Assembly (NCBI GenBank): GCA_937975235.1
Contig: CALJUZ010000095.1
Span: forward strand, 1 to 5,407
DNA length: 5,407 nt
From: CALJUZ01 sp003387805
GTDB taxonomy: Bacteria > Bacillota > Limnochordia > Limnochordales > ZCTH02-B6
Direction: 5' to 3'
This document shows positions 1-5,202 of the stretch, piece after piece. Numbering within the stretch: position 1 is the first letter of the stretch; each line of letters opens with the position of its first letter. The notes beneath the pieces were generated by a model that saw only the letters and a list, made by a program, of their open reading frames with translations, had not been told where the DNA came from and searched no databases. A program made the translations under genes and the position numbers.

Positions 1-60
1 ATGCGGCGCGGCCTGCCGTGGGATGCGGCGCGGGCCTTCGTTTGCCCCGTGTGGGGGTAA
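1..60 (+). CDS. Possible 3' end of an unidentified gene (19 codons, partial)
   Basis: Frame 1 is open from the first base to a TAA at 58-60 and reads MRRGLPWDAARAFVCPVWG. The ATG at position 1 need not be the start, since the frame may continue to the left of the window. The ending resembles no family I can name. Its position just before the repeat-rich stretch at 87-283 would fit the last gene of an insertion sequence, but that is inference. An 11-base direct repeat, ATGCGGCGCGG, occurs at 1-11 and 23-33 within it, so it could also be non-coding repeat sequence. It is too short to judge coding potential. Confidence 0.2.
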   Translation: MRRGLPWDAARAFVCPVWG

Positions 61-86
61 GTACATGTTCGTGTTACGTAGGAAAA

Positions 87-126
87 CAGGTCAAATGGAC
101 CCAGGGCCGCTGGTCCGTTTGACCTG
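87..126. repeat. 15-bp inverted repeat (GGTCAAATGGACC type)
   Basis: The left arm CAGGTCAAATGGACC (87-101) and right arm GGTCCGTTTGACCTG (112-126) are inverted copies matching at 14 of 15 positions, around a 10-base centre. A close copy of the left arm recurs at 248-260. Repeats of this GGTCAA...GGACC type near element ends are known for IS21-family insertion sequences, whose termini carry multiple repeated sequences bound by the transposase. A dyad of this size could instead be a regulator's operator or a transcript hairpin. No U-tract follows on either strand, so it is a poor intrinsic terminator. Confidence 0.6.
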
Positions 127-247
127 CTGCGTTGCGGGCCGTTTTCGCAGCGCAGCGTCAGGGCGTGCAGTACTCCAAGCCGCAACACACCGTCCACGTG
201 CAGCTTTTTGGCGACACGCCGGCTATCGCTGAAAGCCTTTGCAAATC

Positions 248-283
248 GGTCAATTGGACCCCCGCTCAGGGGTCAAGGTGTCC
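248..283. repeat. Further copies of the GGTCAA/GGACC repeat, possible IS21-like terminus
   Basis: GGTCAATTGGACC at 248-260 differs from 89-101 at one position. A more degenerate copy, GGTCAAGGTGTCC, follows at 271-283 in the same orientation, 23 bases further on. Between them GACCCC (257-262) and GGGGTC (269-274) form a perfect 6-bp dyad. Direct and inverted copies at both 87-126 and here match the arrangement of multiple terminal repeats in IS21-like elements. The outer boundary is not visible: no target duplication and no opposite end lie in the window. Confidence 0.45.
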
Positions 284-301
284 GAACTAATACGCTTCCA
301 G

Positions 302-348
302 GAACGCGAAACGCCCGCGCTCCCCGAGGGGGCGCGGGCGCTGCGTTC
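302..348. terminator. Long GC-rich hairpin downstream of pepF (possible terminator)
   Basis: GAACGC (302-307) pairs with GCGTTC (343-348), and CGCCCGCGC (312-320) pairs perfectly with GCGCGGGCG (332-340). A short CCC/GGG inner helix at 322-324/329-331 closes the top. The 15 bp of outer pairing are broken only by a 4/2-base internal loop. It lies 74 bases beyond the pepF stop in the direction of pepF transcription. No run of T follows on either strand, so it is not a canonical intrinsic terminator. It may stabilise a 3' end or act with Rho. Confidence 0.35.
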
Positions 349-377
349 GCCGTGCTCGTGCGTCCGGTCCGCTTGGC

Positions 378-416
378 GCCGGGGCCTGGGCCCCGGCCGG
401 GCGGCGTTTGGCCGCC
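378..416 (-). terminator. Two adjacent hairpins immediately after the pepF stop
   Basis: GGCGGC (400-405) and GCCGCC (411-416) form a 6-bp stem with a 5-base loop, starting 5 bases beyond the pepF stop codon. Next to it, GCCGGGGC (378-385) and GCCCCGGC (390-397) form an 8-bp stem with a 4-base loop. Both would fold at the 3' end of the pepF transcript. Neither is followed by a T-run, so termination is a guess from position and stability. In DNA this GC-rich some such dyads arise by chance. Confidence 0.3.
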
Positions 417-421
417 GGGCG

Positions 422-2230
422 CTAGCTCAGTTTCTCCAGCTCGTCCAGCAGCGACTCAAACACGTTCATGACCTGCAGCACCGGTTCGGGGCCGGTCATG
501 TCGACGCCCGCGTCCTTAAGCAGATTCAGCGGGTAGTCCGCGCCGCCGCGGCTGAGCATGTTCAGGTAGCGCTCCACCGCGGGCCGGCCTTCGTCCAGGA
601 TGGCCTGGCCCAGCGCGGTCGCGGCCGCCAGGCCCGTGGCGTACTTGTACACGTAGAACGCCCGGTAGAAGTGGGGGATGCGGGCCCACTCGATGGCGAT
701 TTCGTCGTCCGCGACCATGTCGGGTCCGTAATACTGCTTCACCAGCTCGTAATACCGCTCGGACATCCAGTCGGCCGTCAGCGCGCCGCCGCCTTCCACC
801 CGCTCGTGGGTCAGCTTTTCGAACTCGGCGAACTTGACCTGCCGGAAGACGGTGCCGCGGATGGTGTCCAGGTAGTTGTTGATCAGGTAGCGGCGGTGGG
901 CCGGCGAGTCGGTGCGCTGGAGCAGGTAGTGGAACAGCAGGTGCTCGTTGAGCGTGGACGCCACTTCCGCCACGAAGATGGTGTACTGCGAGTACACGTA
1001 GGGCTGGGCCCGGTCGGCCAGGTAGCTGTGGATGGCGTGGCCGAACTCGTGGGCCAGGGTGAACATGTTGTTCAGGTTGTTTTCGTAGTTCATCAGGATG
1101 TACGGGTGCACGCCGTACGCGCTGGTGGAGTAGGCGCCGCTGCGCTTGCCCTCGTTTTCGAGCACGTCCACCCAGCGGTTTTCCAGGCCGTGGCGCACGA
1201 TCGTGACGTACTCCTCGCCCAAAGGCTCCATGCTGGCCAGCATGGTCTCGGCCGCTTCCTCGTAGGGAATCTCCCAGTCCACCTCGGCCACCAGCGGCAC
1301 GTACAGATCGTACATGTGCAGCTCGTCCACGCCCAGCAGCTTCTTGCGCAGCCGCACGTAGCGGTGCAGCAGGTCAAGGCGCGAGTGCACCGTGTCGATG
1401 AGATTGGTGTACACCTGCACGGGCACGTTGTCCGCGTGCAGCGCCGCGTGCAGCGCCGACTCGTGCTTGCGCATGCGGGCGTAGAACACGTCGTTGCGCA
1501 CGCTGGCCGAGTACATGGCCGCCACGGTGTTGCGCCACTTGTGGTACGTGTCGTGCATCGCCTTGAACGCGTCGCGGCGGACGCGGCGGTCCTTGCTTTC
1601 CATCAGGCGGATGTAGCGGCCGTGGGTGACTTCGACTTCCTGGCCGTTTTCGTCCTTGATGAAAGGAAACTTCAGGTCGGCGTTGTTGAACATGCCGAAC
1701 ACGTTGTTGGGCGCCTGGGCCATCTCGCCCGCGGCGGCCAGAATGGCTTCCTCCTGCGGCGACAGCGTGTGCGGCTTGTTGCGGACGATGTTGTCCAGGT
1801 AATGACGGTACAGCGAAAGCTCCTGGCTGCTTAGGTACTCGTCCAGCTGCTCCTGCGACAGCTGCAAAATTTCGGGCTCCACGAACGAGGTCGCGGTGGT
1901 CAGCTCCACCGCCAGGCGCTGGGCCCGGTCGTACAGCTCCTGGTACGTGGGGTTGGTGGTGTCCTCGTCGCGGCGGGTGAACGCGTAGACGATGACCCGC
2001 TCGAAGCGCTCGACCGTGTCGAACATCAAGTCCAGGCACCGGGCCAGCGTGGCCGGCGATTCGCCGAGCTTGCCCGCAAACGCGCCGATTTGCGGGATGG
2101 CCTCTTTGACGGCGGCGAACTCCTTCTCCCAGTCGTCATTGGTCGCGAAAATGTCCTCCAGCCGCCAGCGGTACTGTTCCGGGATTTCGCTGCGCTTGCG
2201 CACGGTTTGCGGTGCAGGCGCCTGACTCAT
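422..2230 (-). CDS. pepF: Oligoendopeptidase F, M3B zinc metallopeptidase
   Basis: This is a cytoplasmic zinc metallopeptidase that cleaves short peptides, generally in the range of about 7-17 residues in characterised PepF enzymes, and contributes to peptide turnover. The product is 602 residues, the usual family length. The N-terminal PepF-type domain opens with the typical KRSEIPEQYRWRLEDIF (12-28). The catalytic M3 domain carries TLAHEFGHAIHSYL, with HEFGH at 394-398 (two His ligands and the catalytic Glu), followed by VAEVAST with the third zinc ligand expected at Glu422. The substrate-contacting His/Tyr cluster IPHFYRAFYVYKYATG lies at 518-533. There is no signal peptide and no frameshift. 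I chose the ATG at 2228-2230 because AAGGAGTGA lies just upstream and homologues start near the KRSEIP block. The frame stays open to an ATG at 2341, but that 37-residue extension is unlike the family. The 130-base gap behind the transporter gene allows co-transcription. Family assignment is near certain; the physiological substrate is unknown. Confidence 0.97.
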   Translation of the reverse strand: MSQAPAPQTVRKRSEIPEQYRWRLEDIFATNDDWEKEFAAVKEAIPQIGAFAGKLGESPATLARCLDLMFDTVERFERVIVYAFTRRDEDTTNPTYQELYDRAQRLAVELTTATSFVEPEILQLSQEQLDEYLSSQELSLYRHYLDNIVRNKPHTLSPQEEAILAAAGEMAQAPNNVFGMFNNADLKFPFIKDENGQEVEVTHGRYIRLMESKDRRVRRDAFKAMHDTYHKWRNTVAAMYSASVRNDVFYARMRKHESALHAALHADNVPVQVYTNLIDTVHSRLDLLHRYVRLRKKLLGVDELHMYDLYVPLVAEVDWEIPYEEAAETMLASMEPLGEEYVTIVRHGLENRWVDVLENEGKRSGAYSTSAYGVHPYILMNYENNLNNMFTLAHEFGHAIHSYLADRAQPYVYSQYTIFVAEVASTLNEHLLFHYLLQRTDSPAHRRYLINNYLDTIRGTVFRQVKFAEFEKLTHERVEGGGALTADWMSERYYELVKQYYGPDMVADDEIAIEWARIPHFYRAFYVYKYATGLAAATALGQAILDEGRPAVERYLNMLSRGGADYPLNLLKDAGVDMTGPEPVLQVMNVFESLLDELEKLS

Positions 2231-2241
2231 TCGAGCCGTCA

Positions 2242-2247
2242 CTCCTT
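2242..2247 (-). promoter_or_regulatory. Ribosome-binding site fixing the pepF start
   Basis: AAGGAG, continuing as AAGGAGTGA, lies 11 bases before the ATG at 2230 on the minus strand. The in-frame ATGs further upstream (2272, 2266 and 2341) have no comparable motif, so this site supports the 602-residue form of PepF. The spacing is slightly long but acceptable. Confidence 0.6.
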
Positions 2248-2322
2248 CGGCAAGATTGGTCACCATGACCATCTTTGTTCTTGAGCGGGCCGGAAATTCC
2301 TGGCCCCGACCGCGAGAAGGCG

Positions 2323-2361
2323 GCGGCCGCAAAAAGGCCAAGCGAGATGGGCTGCGGCCGC
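2323..2361. repeat. Inverted GCGGCCGC octamers between the transporter and pepF
   Basis: Two identical self-complementary octamers, GCGGCCGC, sit at 2323-2330 and 2354-2361, the second overlapping the transporter stop codon. They can pair around a 23-base loop. Read on the minus strand, the loop ends in GGCCTTTTT just before the second octamer. This might be a weak attenuator or terminator between the two genes, but the T-run lies inside the loop rather than after the stem. Chance is possible in such GC-rich sequence. Confidence 0.25.
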
Positions 2362-4223
2362 TAGAAGGGCCAAATCAAGGGCACTAGCGCCAGCGACACG
2401 GCCAGGATGAGCAGCGTCAGCGGCAGCCCGACTTTGACGAAGTCGGTGAAGCGGTAGGCGCCGGCGTTGTAAACCAGCATGTTGGACTGGTGCCCCACGG
2501 GCGTCGCGAAAGCGGTGGACGCCGCGATGGCCACGATCATCATGACCGGATAGGGGGAAATGGCCAACGCTTCGGCCAAGTTTAGGGCGATGGGGGCCAT
2601 CAGGATGGCCGCGGCCGCGTTGGTCAAAATCTGCGTCAGGGCGATGGTCATCGCGCCGATGAGGGCGCACGCGGCCAGCGGGCGGGCGGCCGGCAGGCCG
2701 GCCGGCAGGACGGCCGCGGCGCCTGCTCCGGGTCCCGCATCCGCCCCCAGCCGTGCCAGCCATTCGGCCAGCAGTGTGGCCGCGCCCGTCGTTTCCAGCG
2801 CGGTGCCCAGCGGCAGCATGCCGCCGATGGCGATGATGGTACGCCAGTCGATGGCCCGGTGGGCTTCCTCGATGCGCAGGCAGCCGCCGACGACCATGGC
2901 CACGGCGCCCAGGGCGGCGGCCAGAGACACGTGCAAGACGCCGGCGGCCGCCAGCCCGATGGCGCCGCCGAAGATGGCCGCGGCTCGGCCGGCCCGGCTG
3001 TAGTCGGGCGCCGGGTTTTCCACGGGCTCCAGCAGCAGGAAGTCGGGGTCGGGCCCCAGCCGGCGGATGCGGTCCCGCGGGCCCCGCAGCAGCAAGGTGT
3101 CGCCGAAGCGCAGCCGCACCCGGGCCAGGGGCTGCCGGATGGTTTCGCCGTGGCGGCGAATGCCGATGACGGTCAGTCCATAACGATGGTAGAAGTCCGT
3201 TTCCCGCAGCGTTTTGCCCGCGAGGGTGGAGCGGGGGGCCAGCGTCGCCTCGGCCAGGCGGATGTCCCGGCCGTTGCCGCCGGGGTCCGGCGGGTGCTTC
3301 AGCTCGGCCAGCAGGTGCACTTGCCTGGCCGCTGCGGCCCGGAGCAAGCTGTCCCGGGGCCCCTCCACCAGCAGCGCCCGGGCCGCGGGCGCGCCGCCGG
3401 CATCGGCCGCCGCCGGCGTCTCGCCCCGGGCGGCCGCCGTTTCCCGGAGGCCGTCGTCCACGGGCCGGAGCACCGCCAGCACCGTCAGGCCCAGCTCGGC
3501 CGTGATTTGCCGGACGCGGCGGGCGTCGGCTTGCGGGGGCGCCACCAGCACTTCGGTGCTTAAGGCGTGGTTTTGGCCGATGCCGGCCCCTTCGCCGCCG
3601 GCGCCGGACGACGGCTCCCGGGCCGGCAGCAGTCGGGGGCCCAACACGGCCAAGAACACGGCGCCTGCGCCCAGGACCGCGAGCCCGGTGGGGGTGAAGT
3701 CGAACAGCCCGAAGGGGGCGTAGCCGCGAGCGGTCAGGGCCGCGTTGACGAGCAGATTGGGCGGCGTGCCCACGGCGGTGGTCAGCCCGCCCAGGAGCGA
3801 CCCGAAGGCCAGAGGAATGAGCAGCCGTCCTGCGGGAACCTTCGCGTCCCGGCCGGCCGCCAAGACCGCGGGCATCATGATGATGGCGGCGCCGATGTTG
3901 TTCATGATGGACGACAGGAGCCCCACCAAAAGGACGGTGGCGGCGATGAGGCGGCGCTCGCCCCGTCCGCCCAGGCGGCGCAGCAGCCGGGTCAAGTGAT
4001 CCGAGCCGCCGGTGCGCATCAGGCCGGCGCTCATGACGAAAATGCCGGCCACCGTCACGACCGCGGGGCTGCCGAAGCCGGCGAAGGCCTGCTCCACGGT
4101 CACCAGGCCGGTCAGGGCCAGCGCGGCGGCGACCATGACGGCCACCAGGTCCGCCCGCAGCTTCTCCGTGGCGAACAAGATCAGGGCGCCGAAGGTGATG
4201 ACGGCCAAGACGAACAACTGCAA
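2361..4223 (-). CDS. SLC13/DASS-type membrane transporter with TrkA-C domains
   Basis: This is an integral inner-membrane transporter of the ion-transporter (DASS/ArsB-NhaD) superfamily, whose members carry carboxylates, sulfate or related anions, usually with sodium. The start is TTG at 4223, giving 620 residues, because GGAAGGAA lies 8 bases upstream and residue 1 then directly precedes the first membrane helix, FVLAVITFGALILFA. The N-terminal membrane half (about 1-205) carries the inverted-repeat substrate motif SSIMNNIGAA with Asn108-Asn109, and GTPPNLLVN (152-160). A cytoplasmic insert follows. It has a first, diverged TrkA-C unit (about 217-307) broken by an Ala/Pro/Gly-rich segment, then a clear TrkA-C unit (about 322-400) with GKTLRETDFYHRYGLTVIGI. 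The second membrane half (408-620) has the matching QILTNAAAAILM (Thr534-Asn535) and TPVGHQSNMLV (574-584). The two motifs NN and TN replace the textbook SNT. The substrate cannot be read from sequence. TrkA-C domains suggest regulation by a small ligand. The frame is open to another TTG at 4307, judged less likely. Confidence 0.93.
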   Translation of the reverse strand: MQLFVLAVITFGALILFATEKLRADLVAVMVAAALALTGLVTVEQAFAGFGSPAVVTVAGIFVMSAGLMRTGGSDHLTRLLRRLGGRGERRLIAATVLLVGLLSSIMNNIGAAIIMMPAVLAAGRDAKVPAGRLLIPLAFGSLLGGLTTAVGTPPNLLVNAALTARGYAPFGLFDFTPTGLAVLGAGAVFLAVLGPRLLPAREPSSGAGGEGAGIGQNHALSTEVLVAPPQADARRVRQITAELGLTVLAVLRPVDDGLRETAAARGETPAAADAGGAPAARALLVEGPRDSLLRAAAARQVHLLAELKHPPDPGGNGRDIRLAEATLAPRSTLAGKTLRETDFYHRYGLTVIGIRRHGETIRQPLARVRLRFGDTLLLRGPRDRIRRLGPDPDFLLLEPVENPAPDYSRAGRAAAIFGGAIGLAAAGVLHVSLAAALGAVAMVVGGCLRIEEAHRAIDWRTIIAIGGMLPLGTALETTGAATLLAEWLARLGADAGPGAGAAAVLPAGLPAARPLAACALIGAMTIALTQILTNAAAAILMAPIALNLAEALAISPYPVMMIVAIAASTAFATPVGHQSNMLVYNAGAYRFTDFVKVGLPLTLLILAVSLALVPLIWPF

Positions 4224-4231
4224 GGGCGCTG

Positions 4232-4239
4232 TTCCTTCC
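4232..4239 (-). promoter_or_regulatory. Ribosome-binding site supporting the TTG start of the transporter
   Basis: GGAAGGAA on the minus strand ends 8 bases before the TTG at 4223. This is a strong match to the 16S anti-Shine-Dalgarno sequence at good spacing. The alternative in-frame TTG at 4307 has no such motif. Confidence 0.6.
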
Positions 4240-4242
4240 GTG

Positions 4243-4261
4243 GGCTCGGAGGCGCCGAGCC
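4243..4261 (-). promoter_or_regulatory. Leader hairpin just upstream of the transporter RBS
   Basis: GGCTCGG (4243-4249) and CCGAGCC (4255-4261) form a perfect 7-bp stem with a 5-base loop. In the transporter mRNA the hairpin would end 3 bases before the GGAAGGAA ribosome-binding site. It could influence translation start, or simply reflect high GC. No known riboswitch class is recognisable in this short leader. Confidence 0.3.
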
Positions 4262-4307
4262 GTCCTTCCGGAACGGGTGCCGGGGCATAGGAGCCCGGTG
4301 CCAGCAA

Positions 4308-4337
4308 ATTATGGCCAACCGTGGCGATGTGTGTTAT
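4308..4337 (-). promoter_or_regulatory. Candidate sigma-70-type promoter for the transporter
   Basis: On the minus strand, CATAAT (4308-4313) matches the -10 consensus at five of six positions. ATAACA (4332-4337) matches the -35 consensus at four of six, with an 18-base spacer. Transcription would begin near 4300, leaving a leader of about 77 bases before the TTG at 4223. It would exclude the alternative start at 4307, which lies upstream of that point. The site overlaps the candidate uppP promoter. Confidence 0.4.
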
Positions 4338-4340
4338 GGT
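4312..4340 (+). promoter_or_regulatory. Candidate extended -10 promoter for uppP
   Basis: TATGGT (4335-4340) preceded by TGT makes an extended -10 element. TGGCCA (4312-4317) is a weak -35 at a 17-base spacer, matching four of six positions. Initiation would be near 4347, giving a leader of about 23 bases that contains the GGAGGT ribosome-binding site. It overlaps the minus-strand promoter candidate almost completely, so the two could compete for polymerase. Confidence 0.35.
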
Positions 4341-4354
4341 AGTCGGCGGAAAAC

Positions 4355-4360
4355 GGAGGT
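4355..4360 (+). promoter_or_regulatory. Ribosome-binding site of uppP
   Basis: GGAGGT ends 9 bases before the ATG at 4370. It is a near-perfect Shine-Dalgarno sequence and fixes this start. Confidence 0.8.
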
Positions 4361-4369
4361 TTTTGGCGC

Positions 4370-5194
4370 ATGACCGTGTGGCAGGCCGTCATCCTCGGCA
4401 TCGTTCAGGGCGTGACCGAGTTCTTGCCCGTCAGCAGCTCCGGGCACCTGGTCATCGCCCAGCAGCTTCTGGGCATCACGGAGCACGCGTTGACGTTTGA
4501 CGTTATGGTCCATGCGGGCAGCCTGCTGGCCATCGTCCTGGCCTTGAAAGACGAGCTGGCTCTGATGTGGGCGGGCTTCGCCGGCTTGTTCCGGGGACGC
4601 GAAGTCGATCCGGCTGGGGCCGGGCCGGCCGCCCCTGAAGGCCGGCGCTTGCTCGGACAGGTGGTCGTGGCGACCCTGCCTTTGGTCGCGGCGGGTTTGT
4701 TGTTTCGCGACCTGGTGGACGAAGCGTTTTCCTCGGCCCTGGTGCCGGTGGTGCTGTTGTTTGCCACGGGCGCGCTGCTCCTGTACGCGGACCGGGCGGC
4801 GCGGGCCGGCGCCCGGGAGGCCGCGGGGTGGTCCCACGCCCTTTGGATGGGCCTGGCCCAGGCCCTGGCCGTGCTGCCGGGCCTGTCCCGCTCCGGCGTC
4901 ACCATGAGCGTGGGCATGATGAGCGGCCTGAGCCGGCAGGCCGCGGCGCGATTTTCTTTCTTGATGGCCATTCCGGCCATCGCCGGGGCCACCGTGCTGG
5001 AACTCCGGGGCCTGCTGGCCGGCCAGGCGGTGTCGGCGGCCGGCGCTGACGCCCTCATCGTCGGCGCGGCGGCCTCGGCCGTCACCAGCTACGCCGCCAT
5101 TCGGCTGTTTTTGCGCTTCGTGCGGCGGGGCCGCCTGGCGCCCTTCGCGTACTACACGTGGGCGCTGGGGCTGGTCATGCTCTTCATGCTCTAG
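4370..5194 (+). CDS. uppP: Undecaprenyl-diphosphate phosphatase (BacA/UppP family)
   Basis: This integral membrane phosphatase converts undecaprenyl diphosphate to undecaprenyl phosphate, recycling the lipid carrier used for peptidoglycan and other surface polymers. Raised dosage of family members gives bacitracin resistance. At 274 residues it is full length. The first signature, QGVTEFLPVSSSGHL (13-27), carries the family's conserved acidic residue Glu17, the serine cluster 22-24 and His26. FDVMVHAGS (43-51) follows. The second signature, PGLSRSGVT (170-178), includes Arg174, the catalytic-site arginine of the family, then RFSFLMAIPA (195-204). FAYYTWALG (259-267) is the usual C-terminal block. 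Seven or eight hydrophobic segments are spread along the chain, and an Ala/Gly/Pro-rich loop lies at about 75-90. The ATG has an excellent ribosome-binding site. The gene is read divergently from the transporter and ends 8 bases from the stop of the convergent hydrolase gene. It appears to be a single-gene transcript. Confidence 0.97.
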   Translation: MTVWQAVILGIVQGVTEFLPVSSSGHLVIAQQLLGITEHALTFDVMVHAGSLLAIVLALKDELALMWAGFAGLFRGREVDPAGAGPAAPEGRRLLGQVVVATLPLVAAGLLFRDLVDEAFSSALVPVVLLFATGALLLYADRAARAGAREAAGWSHALWMGLAQALAVLPGLSRSGVTMSVGMMSGLSRQAAARFSFLMAIPAIAGATVLELRGLLAGQAVSAAGADALIVGAAASAVTSYAAIRLFLRFVRRGRLAPFAYYTWALGLVMLFML

Positions 5195-5202
5195 ACGACG
5201 CC

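Larger units (their letters stand above)
61..421. other. Non-coding stretch with repeats and hairpins, possible IS remnant or end
   Basis: No reading frame here looks like a gene. The open frames are short, lack ribosome-binding sites and do not resemble known proteins. The left part (61-300) is less GC-rich than the rest of the window and carries the repeated GGTCAA/GGACC motifs described separately. The right part (301-421) is very GC-rich and contains three strong dyads downstream of the pepF stop. The change in composition near 300 suggests a junction between a mobile-element end and the native 3' flank of pepF. This is inference, because no transposase gene is visible. Confidence 0.45.

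Noticed and set aside
123..289. Plus-strand frame 3 ending at 289, with a plausible-looking peptide (GVQYSKPQHTVHVQLFGD)
   Set aside because: It has no ATG start and no ribosome-binding site, it is short, and it runs through the repeat motifs. I do not recognise it.
1..421. tRNA, riboswitch or CRISPR array in the gene-free left end
   Set aside because: No cloverleaf with conserved T-arm, no regularly spaced repeats with unique spacers, and no recognisable riboswitch core were seen.
239..1834. 531-codon open frame on the plus strand, antisense to pepF
   Set aside because: Its product is His/Val/Arg-rich and matches no family, and it mirrors the strongly supported pepF. Long antisense frames are expected in GC-rich coding DNA.
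2231..2341. Longer pepF start at 2341 (37 extra residues)
   Set aside because: The extension is Arg/Pro-rich, has no good ribosome-binding site and precedes the conserved PepF N-terminus.
3567..4373. 268-codon plus-strand frame opposite the transporter
   Set aside because: The product is Gly/Gln/Arg-rich low-complexity sequence with no motif. The minus-strand transporter motifs are clear.
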